A DNA stretch of 64,000 nucleotides. Source: Berkiella sp964594635. GTDB taxonomy: Bacteria; Pseudomonadota; Gammaproteobacteria; Berkiellales; Berkiellaceae. The stretch lies in contig CAZQMV010000009.1 in assembly GCA_964594635.1 (NCBI GenBank), positions 39,114-103,113 of the forward strand, written 5' to 3'. Shown piece after piece: positions 18,245 through 28,100 of the stretch. The position numbers and the translations under genes were made by a program. The notes under the pieces were generated by a model. The model was not told the DNA's origin. It saw nothing but the letters and a program-made list of their open reading frames with translations, and ran no database searches. Every line of letters starts with the position of its first letter. The stretch's first letter is position 1.

Positions 18245-19993
18245 TTAACTTCCAGGGTTGCTTAATTTTTTTGTTTTTTCTGAAGCTTCCATATCAGCTA
18301 TTTGATTTTTTGCCTTATTTGGATTTTCGACTTTATCTTGTACAAATCCAAAAACCATTGGTTTACTACGATTAAGAGTTTGCTCTTTTTTATTTTCTAA
18401 CTCTGCAAAGAATTCATCAAAATTCAGTTCCTTATCACTGATTGTTTTTAATTTGAGATTAGGATTATTTAATAAAAAGGCACCATTTAAAATCCCACGA
18501 AAATTTTTACGATAATTAAATTTCTGTTCAATTCGTTTTGAAACCATCTTCCAAGCTGATTGAACATTAGGATTTTTGGCATAATCAGTTAAGTTTTTAA
18601 TATATTGATAATATTCATCATAATGGTTTTGCAGTTCATTTAAATCATCTTTTCTTATCATTTCATCTGCACCTTGGTTACTAACATTAAATTTTCCTGC
18701 ATCACTCGTCCTTGGCGGTCCTCCTGCAACAAAACCTGCTATTTTCATAAAATAATCCTTTAATTGTGTTAATTGCACTTTTACATTTGAGTCGGATTGT
18801 TCAGAAATCATGATTTTAACTAATTCTACCATCTCAAATTGATTAAAATCCCTTATCGAACCAACTTTATCTTGAAAAAGAGGTAAAATTTCAGATGAGA
18901 TCACTTTTATTAATGTATTATCCCCCGAGCCTAGCCCTAAATCATTTCGTGCCGAATAAAGATTTGAATAGTGTTGATCATCTAATCTAAATCCACTAAA
19001 TATTCTCACTGGCGTTTTTAAAGTACTCGAAACTTGAGGGGTAATATTTCTAAATTCGATATCCAGGCCCATTTTAACTAGCATTTTTTTTAAAAATTCT
19101 TCATCAACAATTCCCTTAGGAAGAAAAAAATCAATTGGTTTAAGCAGTTGGTTACCATTTGTTAAATTTTTTAAAATACCGATTAAAATGAAATTGCTGG
19201 CAGCAACTGCTGTTTGAGGATATCCGGGCATCATTGCATGTTCTTGATAGTACTTGTTCACCTCTTCATAGGTTGGATTTGAATGACCTATAATTTCTTC
19301 TAATAGTTGTTTACCCATTTCAGAATCAAATTGAAGCTGATAGATTAGTTCAGGCTTTTTTTCAAAATCAACTGAGGGTTCAACTGGTAATCCATAACAG
19401 ACATCTTTATCTTTAGCATTTACATCTCCTCTAGGTAAGCTCATGGTAGCGCTATGAAATACCTCATGGATGTCTTGCTTATTCCAGCCCATTTTTGTAC
19501 CCAGTTGGCTACATCTAATTATTTTATGACCACATTTCTTTTCAACTTTTTCTACAAATTCTCTTAATTGGCCGGTGTAAGATATAGTTAAGAAGGCGCT
19601 ACCTTGGTCTAGTATTTCACCAATTCTTGCTTGGTCAAAATCAATAACATTCTGCATTTTACCATTAAAATTTGTCAATAGAACATAGTCCTTAATTTTA
19701 CTCTCTTCTTTAAGTCTTTTTAGTTCACTTGTAACATAATCTGCACGGGCATTTATTTGCTTGTGCTGCACTGGAGCATGTGCAGGATCTACCCGATGAA
19801 TCGCAACAATAAGGTTAATTTTGTATTTTTTATCAGCTATTTGTTCTCGTATCATTTTGATGTAATTTTTCAAAGAATCAAAATCACCAACTCCATCATA
19901 ATAATTTTCACAAAATAGCACGATAGAATCGTGTTCTTTTATTGGTTCAGGAAGCTCTAATGAGTTAAATAATGTGAAATCAATGTCTTTCAT
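18245..19993 (-). CDS. hypothetical protein, 582 aa; distant GT-B glycosyltransferase-like pattern
   Basis: The start at 19993 is supported by TTGGAG eight bases upstream; the frame is open to 20011. I do not recognise a family with confidence. An N-terminal segment (DGVGDFDSLKNY) and a later segment (LGLGSGDNTLIKV...SEILPLF) recall the two Rossmann halves of GT-B glycosyltransferases, where a 'tGD.sl.eal' turn precedes the donor-binding helix. The C-terminal 150 residues are charged and helical. There is no signal peptide or transmembrane helix. It is flanked by GC-rich elements and oriented against its neighbour, so probably monocistronic. The glycosyltransferase idea is weak inference. Confidence 0.6.
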   Translation of the reverse strand: MKDIDFTLFNSLELPEPIKEHDSIVLFCENYYDGVGDFDSLKNYIKMIREQIADKKYKINLIVAIHRVDPAHAPVQHKQINARADYVTSELKRLKEESKIKDYVLLTNFNGKMQNVIDFDQARIGEILDQGSAFLTISYTGQLREFVEKVEKKCGHKIIRCSQLGTKMGWNKQDIHEVFHSATMSLPRGDVNAKDKDVCYGLPVEPSVDFEKKPELIYQLQFDSEMGKQLLEEIIGHSNPTYEEVNKYYQEHAMMPGYPQTAVAASNFILIGILKNLTNGNQLLKPIDFFLPKGIVDEEFLKKMLVKMGLDIEFRNITPQVSSTLKTPVRIFSGFRLDDQHYSNLYSARNDLGLGSGDNTLIKVISSEILPLFQDKVGSIRDFNQFEMVELVKIMISEQSDSNVKVQLTQLKDYFMKIAGFVAGGPPRTSDAGKFNVSNQGADEMIRKDDLNELQNHYDEYYQYIKNLTDYAKNPNVQSAWKMVSKRIEQKFNYRKNFRGILNGAFLLNNPNLKLKTISDKELNFDEFFAELENKKEQTLNRSKPMVFGFVQDKVENPNKAKNQIADMEASEKTKKLSNPGS

Positions 19994-20150
19994 AGCAAGA
20001 TCTCCAACCATAATAATTATGACTGAATGGATTCAGTTAAGTTCAATTAAGTGTAGTTGCAATACTTACGCGCAGCGTATGGGGGAAATTTCAAAAGATA
20101 CTCTAACGGGGGCCGCGTTATACTTGCTTGCTTCCTACCACAAATAAAAT

Positions 20151-20840
20151 TTATTCTGTCGTAGTAAAAGAATAAGCAATATTTTTAAATAAGGGTTTAA
20201 AACCGAGTTTATGATAGAGAGATATGCCCACTTCAAGGAAACAATAGTTCGCACCCATATTGATAGCCTCATTGAGTGCATACTTCACAAGATGGGTTGC
20301 ATAGCCCTTTTTCTGGCACAAAGGCAATGTACCCACATCATGAATACGAGCAATATTAGCTTGCAGTGAAAGCGTAAGAGAGGATATTGGTACGTCGTCT
20401 TTAAAGAGTGTGAAATGATGAAAATTGGCTTTGTTTCTTAATGCCCTTTCGTGGACATCTGCATACTGTCGCATCACTTTATATGCCAAGTTAAATGCCC
20501 CTATAAGTGGCTTCAACCATTGCTCCAATTTATCATTAACCGAATAAATGCTCATGTTATGCGGAATATCAGGCTGGCTTTTCTTATTTAACTTGACAAA
20601 CATCGCCACTGACTTTCCACTCAGACTAAAACAGATCTTTTTTAAAGAATTTTCTAAATCATTTGATATGAATTGCTCTGTAACAATCAAAATCCAGAGG
20701 GAATTATTGGCTTTATAAAAAGTCTGGCACCGATGAAGAACTTCATCGATAGCTTCAACATTTTTTCTAATATAAATAGGATTGTCACTTTCACAGTCTA
20801 TTCCCGAAAGATAAGCGGTAGTAAGATCGTCAAAGTCCAA
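20151..20840 (-). CDS. GNAT-family N-acetyltransferase with uncertain or lost start codon
   Basis: The C-terminal half carries the acetyl-CoA binding motif A of GNAT proteins (VGTLPLCQKKGYATHLV) followed by LEVG...YHKLGFKP, a typical GNAT end. The first conventional start codon in frame is TTG at 20840. However, the frame remains open upstream to 20963 and encodes a credible continuation (YYETLIKRFVYQAEDYF) with no ATG or GTG. Either translation begins at the ATT codon at 20939, or the true start has been lost, or TTG is used. The substrate is unknown. Confidence 0.7.
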   Translation of the reverse strand: MDFDDLTTAYLSGIDCESDNPIYIRKNVEAIDEVLHRCQTFYKANNSLWILIVTEQFISNDLENSLKKICFSLSGKSVAMFVKLNKKSQPDIPHNMSIYSVNDKLEQWLKPLIGAFNLAYKVMRQYADVHERALRNKANFHHFTLFKDDVPISSLTLSLQANIARIHDVGTLPLCQKKGYATHLVKYALNEAINMGANYCFLEVGISLYHKLGFKPLFKNIAYSFTTTE

Positions 20841-21013
20841 ACATTCTTTGCTTATTGATCTGAAGAAATAATCTTCCGCTTGGTAAACAAATCTTTTGAT
20901 GAGAGTTTCATAATAAGATTTTTTTTCGCTATGTAAAATGCAACAAAACGATTCATTATTTTTTTACAGGTATTTACAACATAATTTCTTTTTTGCTACT
21001 CTACGCAGTAATC

Positions 21014-21048
21014 GTGCTTGCAGGATGTCTCACCATCCTAGCAAGCAC
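21014..21048 (+). promoter_or_regulatory. strong hairpin in the leader of a possible small transcript
   Basis: GTGCTTGC-AGGATG pairs with CATCCT-AGCAAGCAC (14 bp with one bulged base) around the loop TCTCAC. There is no T-tract, so it is not an intrinsic terminator. It lies 38 bp upstream of a possible 19-codon ORF with a ribosome site. It could be part of a small RNA or a leader; function is unknown. Confidence 0.45.
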
Positions 21049-21085
21049 TGACCACAAGCAAACTTTACACTAGGAGTTTAAGCTC

Positions 21086-21145
21086 ATGGCTACGCGCATT
21101 TTATTACATTCTTTCTCAGTTAAAAAGCTCGCATTTATGCAATAA
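21086..21145 (+). CDS. possible 19-aa small protein or leader peptide
   Basis: ATG 21086 is preceded by TAGGAG with suitable spacing and followed by 18 codons to TAA 21145. The product begins MATRILLHSF and ends KKLAFMQ, basic and moderately hydrophobic. It is the only readable unit in the roughly 620-bp stretch between the GNAT gene and pmbA. Chance occurrence is quite possible; the ribosome site and upstream hairpin are the only support. Confidence 0.25.
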   Translation: MATRILLHSFSVKKLAFMQ

Positions 21146-21290
21146 GTTAACCTATTGTTTTTTAAGCATAAATTCTTCACTTAGATCATCTCAAATCAAA
21201 TTCTAACCTAAATCCTTGTTTGAATGCAGCATCAGCAAGTGCTCTTAATTTCTTTTGCTCATCATTTTTATTCAATTTAACTTCCCTACA

Positions 21291-21307
21291 CCCCCTATGG
21301 GGCTTTT
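21291..21307 (+). terminator. possible short intrinsic terminator
   Basis: CCCC-TAT-GGGG followed by CTTTTT. The stem is only four or five base pairs but GC-only and followed by a T run. It would terminate a rightward transcript through the small ORF at 21086. Confidence 0.35.
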
Positions 21308-21326
21308 TCATTTAGAGGACTCCCGA

Positions 21327-21443
21327 CCCCACGCTGCGGTCCATTCGCTACGCGAATGTCCCTTATGCAGGGCTATTTTCCTACGCGGCTACGCCGGCTA
21401 ATAAAAAATTCTTATTCAACGGCGAATAAATCGCAGCGTGGGG
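21327..21443. repeat. long inverted repeat element with 12-bp perfect arms
   Basis: CCCCACGCTGCG at 21327-21338 is the exact reverse complement of CGCAGCGTGGGG at 21432-21443. Between them lies an inner 6-bp palindrome CATTCG-CTACG-CGAATG. It sits just downstream of pmbA and resembles the other GC-rich palindromes of the window in style, but not clearly in sequence. Confidence 0.6.
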
Positions 21444-21462
21444 AGGGGTGATGATAAATGAA

Positions 21463-22818
21463 TCAAGAACCCGCTAACATCATCTCATCAATCAAAATCG
21501 AGCCGGTTTGAATACTGGTGCGTCTGTCCACATCATTCCCTACGGCAACAATCCCTTTAAACATATTGCGTAGATTATTAGCAATGGTCACTTCATGTAC
21601 CGGGTATTGGATTTCACCATTTTCAACATAAAAACCCGCAGCGCCTCTGGAGTAATCACCAGTCACTAAATTAATGCCCTGCCCCATTAACTCGGTAATA
21701 TATAAACCGCGATCCATTTTGCGTAACAAGGCTTTTAAATCATCATTACCGGTATTAATGAATAAATTATGCACACCACCTGAGTTTCCGGTATTTTGCA
21801 TACTCAATTTGCGCGCAGAGTAAGCACTTAATATGTAACTATTGACCACACCATTTTTAACGATATCTTTATCGGTAGTTTTAACACCATCGCCATCAAA
21901 GGGGGCGCTGCCAAGTCCACCTATTAAATGCGGTCTTTCATATAACTGTACAAAATCAGGAAAAACTTGTTCACCCAAAGAATCTAATAAAAAAGTGGTT
22001 TTGCGAAATAATCGACCACCAGAAACAGCATTGATAAACAGGCTTAAAATGCCTGAAGCAATCGTCGCATCAAAAATCACTGGAAGACGTTGAGTTGGTA
22101 ATTTTTTAGCACTTAAGCGCTCTAAAGCTTTAATTGCAGATTCTTGACCAATTTTTTTCGCTGATTCTAATTCTTCTGCCTTACGCGACAGAGTATATTG
22201 GTAATCGCGCTCCATGCCGTTTTGATCTTGGGCGATCACTGAACACGACAAACTATGACGACTTGTGGGATAACATCCTAAAAAGCCATGGCTGTTGCCA
22301 TAAACATGATAAGCTTGAGAGGTGCTCACTGTTGCGCCTTCGCTGTTCACAATTTTTCTATCATGGGACAGCGCTGCTTTTTCACACTCTTTGGCTAATT
22401 CAATAGCGTCTTCTACACCTAAATCCCAAGGATGGTATAAATCAAGCGGTTTCATTTCCTTTGCAAGATCTTTCTTGTCTGCTAACCCCGCAAAAGGATC
22501 GGCTTCAGTCAGTTTCGCCAATTTGATAGCCGCTTCTACGCTAGCTCGTATTGAATCACTGCTAATATCGGTCGTGCTCGAAGTGCCTTTTGATTGTCCA
22601 CAAAATACCGTAATGCCTATGGCCTTATCACGATTAAACTCTAAGGTTTCAACATCTGCTTTGCGCACAGTCACATTTAAACCGACTGAGCTATGCAATC
22701 CAACTTCAGCTTGCGTCGCGCCTAGCTCCTTGGCTATTTTAAGCATGTCACTTACAATTTGTTGGTATCGTTGCTCATCAACCAATTCCGGCAGACGCAC
22801 AGGTAATGCTTTACTCAT
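21463..22818 (-). CDS. pmbA: metalloprotease PmbA/TldE subunit
   Basis: A 451-aa protein of the TldE/PmbA family, the non-metal-binding partner of TldD. The TldD-TldE heterodimer degrades unfolded peptides; in E. coli it matures microcin B17 and removes the CcdA antitoxin. Diagnostic segments include RLPVIFD, APFDGDGVKT, NLFINTG and GQGINLVTGDYSRGAAGFYV near the C-terminus. The HExxxH motif of TldD is absent, as expected. It lies 9 nt after tldD with AAGAGGT as ribosome site. Many gammaproteobacteria place a yjgA gene between tldD and pmbA; here they are adjacent. Confidence 0.93.
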   Translation of the reverse strand: MSKALPVRLPELVDEQRYQQIVSDMLKIAKELGATQAEVGLHSSVGLNVTVRKADVETLEFNRDKAIGITVFCGQSKGTSSTTDISSDSIRASVEAAIKLAKLTEADPFAGLADKKDLAKEMKPLDLYHPWDLGVEDAIELAKECEKAALSHDRKIVNSEGATVSTSQAYHVYGNSHGFLGCYPTSRHSLSCSVIAQDQNGMERDYQYTLSRKAEELESAKKIGQESAIKALERLSAKKLPTQRLPVIFDATIASGILSLFINAVSGGRLFRKTTFLLDSLGEQVFPDFVQLYERPHLIGGLGSAPFDGDGVKTTDKDIVKNGVVNSYILSAYSARKLSMQNTGNSGGVHNLFINTGNDDLKALLRKMDRGLYITELMGQGINLVTGDYSRGAAGFYVENGEIQYPVHEVTIANNLRNMFKGIVAVGNDVDRRTSIQTGSILIDEMMLAGS

Positions 22819-22827
22819 AAATACCTC

Positions 22828-24267
22828 TTATTTAGTTCCGCCAACCGTTAAATCATCAATACGCAAGGTAGGCTGGCCCACCCCAACAGGAACACTTTGT
22901 CCCTCTTTACCACAGACACCAATGCCTTCATCTAAGGCTAAATCATTCCCAACCATCACGATTTTTTGCATCACATCAGGACCATTGCCAATCAAAGTGG
23001 CTCCCTTAACAGGTCGAGTGATTTTGCCATTTTCAATCAGATACGCTTCATTAGCAGAAAACACGAATTTACCAGAGGTAATGTCAACAGAGCCACCACC
23101 AAAATTAACGGCATAGATCCCTTTTTCAACTGAAGCAATAATTTCCTCTGGCATATGTGGCCCCGGAAGCATAAAAGTATTCGTCATTCTTGGCATGGGA
23201 ATATGCGAGTAAGATTGGCGACGACCATTCCCAGTTGAAGCAACGCCCATCAACTTCGCATTTAGTTTATCTTGTAAATAGCCTTTTAGAATGCCATTTT
23301 CAATTAACACGGTGCGCTGTGTTGGCGTGCCTTCATCATCAACCGTTAAAGAGCCACGTCTCTCAGGTAATGTACCATCATCGACCACTGTACAAAGCGG
23401 CGAAGCGACTCTTTCACCAATACGGCCACTGAATGTCGAGCTACCTTTGCGGTTAAAATCACCCTCTAACCCATGCCCAACAGCTTCATGCAATAACACG
23501 CCTGGCCAACCTGGCCCTAACACAACAGTCATTGCGCCAGCAGGTGCCTCTACTGCATCTAAGTTAATCAATGCTTGGCGTACCGCTTCGCGAGCATAAC
23601 CAAACGCTCGATCGTTTTGAGTGAAATAATCATAAGTGGTTCGACCACCACCACCGCTTGACGCGGTTTCTCTTCGATCTTTGCTTTGTGCAATCACCGT
23701 CACATTTAAACGTACTAAGGGACGCACATCTGCTTGAAAAGTACCATCACTACCTACGATTAATATGGTTTCAAATACCCCACTTAAACTGACAATAACT
23801 TGGCTGACTCGTGCGTCACATTTTCTGGCATAGCTGTCAATTTCTCGCAATAATGCGATTTTATCTTTAGTTTCTAAACCTTCCAATGGATTTTGACTTG
23901 TGTATAAAGGCGTTATAATTCGTTTATGATCCCAAGCTCGCACAGCTTGGGTTTTCCCCGTTGCAGCAATGCACTTTGCGGCATCGACCGCTTGAATCAA
24001 TGCCGGTAAAATAATGTCATCAGAATAGGCAAATCCCGTTTTCTCGCCACTAATTGCACGAACACCCACCCCATGATCGAGGCTGAAATTTCCTTCTTTG
24101 ACAATGCCATCTTCTAGCATAAAAGATTCTTGTCTGGTGCTTTGAAAATACAGATCGCCACTATCAATGCGATGACCTAACAATTGTCCCAGCACACGTT
24201 CTAAATCAATTTCAGATAAACCGCTGGGTGTAAGTAATTGGGCACGAGCAAGATCCATCGCCTTCAT
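22828..24267 (-). CDS. tldD: metalloprotease TldD
   Basis: A 479-aa TldD, the zinc-binding catalytic subunit of the TldD-TldE protease. The metal motif HEAVGH (HExxxH) is in LLHEAVGHGLEGDFN, and the family-typical NTFMLPG and GVCGKEGQSVPVGVGQPTLR segments are present. It starts inside the stop of the nitrilase gene (ATGA overlap, 4 nt) and is followed by pmbA, so the two subunits are made from one message. The double-glycine peptides at 36-37 kb could be distant substrates; there is no direct evidence for that. Confidence 0.95.
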   Translation of the reverse strand: MKAMDLARAQLLTPSGLSEIDLERVLGQLLGHRIDSGDLYFQSTRQESFMLEDGIVKEGNFSLDHGVGVRAISGEKTGFAYSDDIILPALIQAVDAAKCIAATGKTQAVRAWDHKRIITPLYTSQNPLEGLETKDKIALLREIDSYARKCDARVSQVIVSLSGVFETILIVGSDGTFQADVRPLVRLNVTVIAQSKDRRETASSGGGGRTTYDYFTQNDRAFGYAREAVRQALINLDAVEAPAGAMTVVLGPGWPGVLLHEAVGHGLEGDFNRKGSSTFSGRIGERVASPLCTVVDDGTLPERRGSLTVDDEGTPTQRTVLIENGILKGYLQDKLNAKLMGVASTGNGRRQSYSHIPMPRMTNTFMLPGPHMPEEIIASVEKGIYAVNFGGGSVDITSGKFVFSANEAYLIENGKITRPVKGATLIGNGPDVMQKIVMVGNDLALDEGIGVCGKEGQSVPVGVGQPTLRIDDLTVGGTK

Positions 24268-25115
24268 GATTTTACCTCTTTGCTTTCATTCGCTAAATTT
24301 TCCATTAAAAAGGATCGACAGTGGGTCAATGAAGGGAATTGCGTTCTTATTTTTTTCATTTTTTCTAGATCCACTTCATGAACAATCAAGCCAGGCTGTT
24401 CTTGTAAACTTGCTAAAACGTCACCCCAAGGCCCCACTATCATTGAATGACCATAAGTACCATGACCACTCAAGCGTACTCCCACTTGATTGGGTGCAAC
24501 AACATAACAGAGATTTTCAATGGCTCTGGCTCTTAATAAGATTTCCCAATGTACTCTACCTGTGTTAGCCGTAAATGCAGAGGGTAAAACAATAATTTGC
24601 ACCCCTTTTAGCATCATCAACCGAAATAACTCTGGAAAACGTAAGTCATAGCAAATAGCTATACCCATTTTGCCAAACGGCGTATCAATGACACTGATAG
24701 CATTTCCCGCATTAATCCGCTGTGACTCAAAAAATGACTCGCCATTTTCAAGCGTGACATCAAACATATGTATCTTGTTGTAACGAGAAACACATTCGCC
24801 TTGATTATTAAAAGTTAAACAACTAGAAGTTATTTTAGTATTTGCCTCATCACGCAACGGTAATGTACCCGCCACCACCCAAATGTTATTTTGCTTAGCT
24901 GCTCTGGCTAACGTTGCTTGGATAGGACCTGCTAAGTATTTCTCAGCCATACTCAATTTTTCTTCGGGGGTAAGTAGCAATGACAAAAATTCTTCAGGTA
25001 AAGCAACCATTTTTGCGCCTGCTTGTGCAGCCTTCTCAATGCCATCACAAGCTATTTCCAAATTTTTTTGAACATCCTGAGTGGAAGCTATTTGTATTGC
25101 TGCAATCAATGCCAT
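24264..25115 (-). CDS. carbon-nitrogen hydrolase (nitrilase superfamily, Nit1-like)
   Basis: A 283-aa hydrolase. The start at 25115 (MALIAAIQIAST) is preferred over an ATG at 25139 because it has AAGG at good spacing, avoids a 20-nt overlap with yhdP and gives the usual family N-terminus. The Glu-Lys-Cys triad is visible: E41 (LPEE), K114 (RYNKIHMFDV) and C155 (GIAICYDLRFPEL). Related proteins include Nit1, a deaminated-glutathione amidase, so a metabolite-repair role is likely. It lies between yhdP and tldD as in Pseudomonas, overlapping tldD by 4 nt. Confidence 0.9.
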   Translation of the reverse strand: MALIAAIQIASTQDVQKNLEIACDGIEKAAQAGAKMVALPEEFLSLLLTPEEKLSMAEKYLAGPIQATLARAAKQNNIWVVAGTLPLRDEANTKITSSCLTFNNQGECVSRYNKIHMFDVTLENGESFFESQRINAGNAISVIDTPFGKMGIAICYDLRFPELFRLMMLKGVQIIVLPSAFTANTGRVHWEILLRARAIENLCYVVAPNQVGVRLSGHGTYGHSMIVGPWGDVLASLQEQPGLIVHEVDLEKMKKIRTQFPSLTHCRSFLMENLANESKEVKS

Positions 25116-25119
25116 TTCA

Positions 25120-28100
25120 TTAGCCCTTATTCGGTGCATTGATCATGGGAACTTCTTTGACAAGGGGTGTTTGCCAAGATCCTAAGATCTGATAACGAAA
25201 CCGATTAATTTCTTGAATTTTATTACCAAACATTTTATCAACTACCCAAACAGCAGCGCCAATCGCAGGGTTACCTGCTGCAATTGCGGCAGCTACCGGC
25301 AAACTACCCGTGACATCGGGCATAACAACCATTTCACCACTTAAACCTTGGGTAATTAAATCAGCTTGACCAAAAGCTTCAATTTTAGCAGAAGGTCCAT
25401 TTAAAATAATTTTATTCGAACTGACTTTGCCTTTACCAAATTGAAACTTTGCTGTCAGCTCATCAAAAGCAAATCCGCTTTTTGTCACATCACCGAAATC
25501 TAACTTCAGCCTTCTTTTAACATTATCGAGATTTAACAAACTTAAAATTCTACCAATACCAGGGTTAACACCTTGCACATAGCCATGATGAAGTGAGAGT
25601 GCTGCTTGCCCACCCAAAGTGGGATAGTCAATCTTCGCAGGCGTTCCTTCCCACTCTACAGCAAAATCAACAGTGCCATTAGCGCCTTTAAGCGTTCCCT
25701 CTTTACCCAGTGCTTTTAATGCATCTCCAATATTTTTGGTTTTCACGGTACCTTGCGCTGTCACCTTTTTATCAACCAGATAGCTCCATTCTCCCTTTAG
25801 CTCAATGGCAGTATCTTTAATATTGGCTTTCACATCATTAAAATCATAGCCTCTTATTGAAGGCACTAAGCGTGCCTGTACTTGAGTCAGTATTTTCTTA
25901 TCGATATTCAATTCATTAATTTTAACATCGACAGCTTGATTCTTCTGAGTTTGTTCTTGATTCTCCCAAAAACTGGAGACTTGATTGTTGCTTGTTAATT
26001 TTAATTTTTGTAAATCAATGAGAATATCTTTGCTCTCATCTTGCGGCAATATCATATGCCCTTTAAGCGCTGGACCATCAAAATTAACATTCCAATGCTT
26101 TAGGCTACCTTCCCACTGCGCTTGAATGGCAGCATTGGTAAAATCTTCACCCAGAAATTTAAGACTATCAATTTTTAACTCAATAAGTGGTTCTAGCACG
26201 GGTTTTTCAGATGACACGCCAACACCGGCAAGCTTTGCAAACTGTTGCCATTTTTCCACATCCAATTCAGTAAGATCACCATCCAGTAATAAAATGCCAT
26301 CTTCACGAAATTTTGCTAAACGGTTTTCACCGATGTGAATATGAGCACCAAGTGGTCGCCAATGTGGATCGACGCGCAACACACTATAAGCAAAGTTCAT
26401 ATTATCGCCATATTTGAACGACATTCTGGTTAAATTATTGGGATCAAAATAGATTTTGCATTCACTTTGTTTTGATTCATTGGCTTCTTTAGTAAAAGGC
26501 GGCGGTGCATCAATACTCAAGCCTATCAAATTTGAACTGACGGTTAAATCGACTTGTTTGGCATTGGCACTCGAATTGATGAGTAAAGCTGCCTCATAAT
26601 CTGTATCACCCGTTATTTTTTTGAAGTCTGACGCTTTAGCCCAATTCATTAAACGATCAGCTACCATTTTACCAGAAGCGGTGATCCGTAACTCGGATCC
26701 TTCGGTTACCGGTGTCGTGGTAATACGAAATTCTGCTGGAGACTCTAATAAGTAACCTGCTAATTTATCTGCATTCACACTATTTTCTGTAAAGGAAACT
26801 TCACCATTAACATGGGGTATCTCGATATTCCAGTCCGGCACTCGCACGATACCGTCGTTAAGGCCGATAATTCCTCTTACTTCAACATCATCGGGTGATT
26901 CAGCACTTAGTGGCACATCAAGACCAAGTGATAAATCCATTGGCCCATGTAATGTCAAAACACTTAATTCTTTACCGAGTGTTTCTTTAAGAGGACTTTT
27001 TTGGATAACCACCAAACCATTTTCTAAGGTGCTTTTGATTTTGGTATCTATCTGAAGTGCGGGTAATGGGCTTAATAGATCAGGAATAACCGCTTCAGCT
27101 TTCAAAAGCTCACCGCCATCAATGAATGCATGCGAAGCACTAATGTAAAGGGCGCGATTTCGAAAGAGCAATTCTGCATCGAGGGATCTTAACGCTGGCC
27201 AGCCTGGCGTATAGTCTAGTCGAGAATCAACCAGTTGTGTTGTCACTTCAAAAATCCCTTCATGTTTATCAAAAGGGAAATCCGCTAAATTACCACGCAT
27301 GACAAAAATCGTTTGTTTCATTTCTCCTGCTGTGATGGCTTGATTTAACCATTCTAACAAATCAAGATCCATCACTTTGGGAAGAAGATTGAGAGCATCA
27401 ACTACTTGAATGCTACCGACACTCCATTGTGTTTCGATGGCAGGTAGCTTTTTTAACCCATCACTAAAATGGGCGACCGCTGTGCCTTCAATGGGTGTTG
27501 TTCCCAAATGAGCTAGCACATTATCGATCATTAAATGCGTACTTTGTCCTTCATTCGTCCAATGCAATTTAGCATTCACATCAGATAATGGTATCACTTG
27601 ACTGAATAATCTTGGGCAATGAACATTAAAGCGGGGACTATTGAGGGATAATGAGCCTTTATTGTTAAGATAGACTAAAGCCCCTGTCATTCCAGCAATA
27701 CCACCTTCAGTGGGTTTAAAAATGCCAACGTCATTAAATACCATTTCAATTTCAACTGGCTTATAGGCTTGATCTAAACTGAGATTGAGATAATTGACTT
27801 CGCCTTTAGCTTCGTATTGCAAGAATGTTTTGTCATAAAGCCCTGCAATATCATTAAAGGGTTTAATGGGTAAGTGTCTTGCTTTAAATTGCCAACAAGA
27901 ACCTTCCTGACAATCTTCATTGTATAAAGCAAATGCAAAACCCTTTGTATCATCCCAATAACCTTGCTCCGCCGTTATCCGCCAATGATCGTTATGATGT
28001 CGTAAATGGAATAAGCCGCCGAGTTTCTCAAAGTAGATTATTTTCTTTTGATCATCGGTGATTTTAAAATCGGTTAATCCCACATTAGATGTGATGTGAA

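Noticed and set aside
21014..21048. Hairpin as an intrinsic terminator
   Set aside because: The stem is followed by TGACCACAAGC rather than a T-tract.
22322..23116. 264-codon plus-strand frame across pmbA and tldD
   Set aside because: Both underlying minus-strand genes are clear and conserved; the antisense product is low-complexity Ser/Leu-rich.
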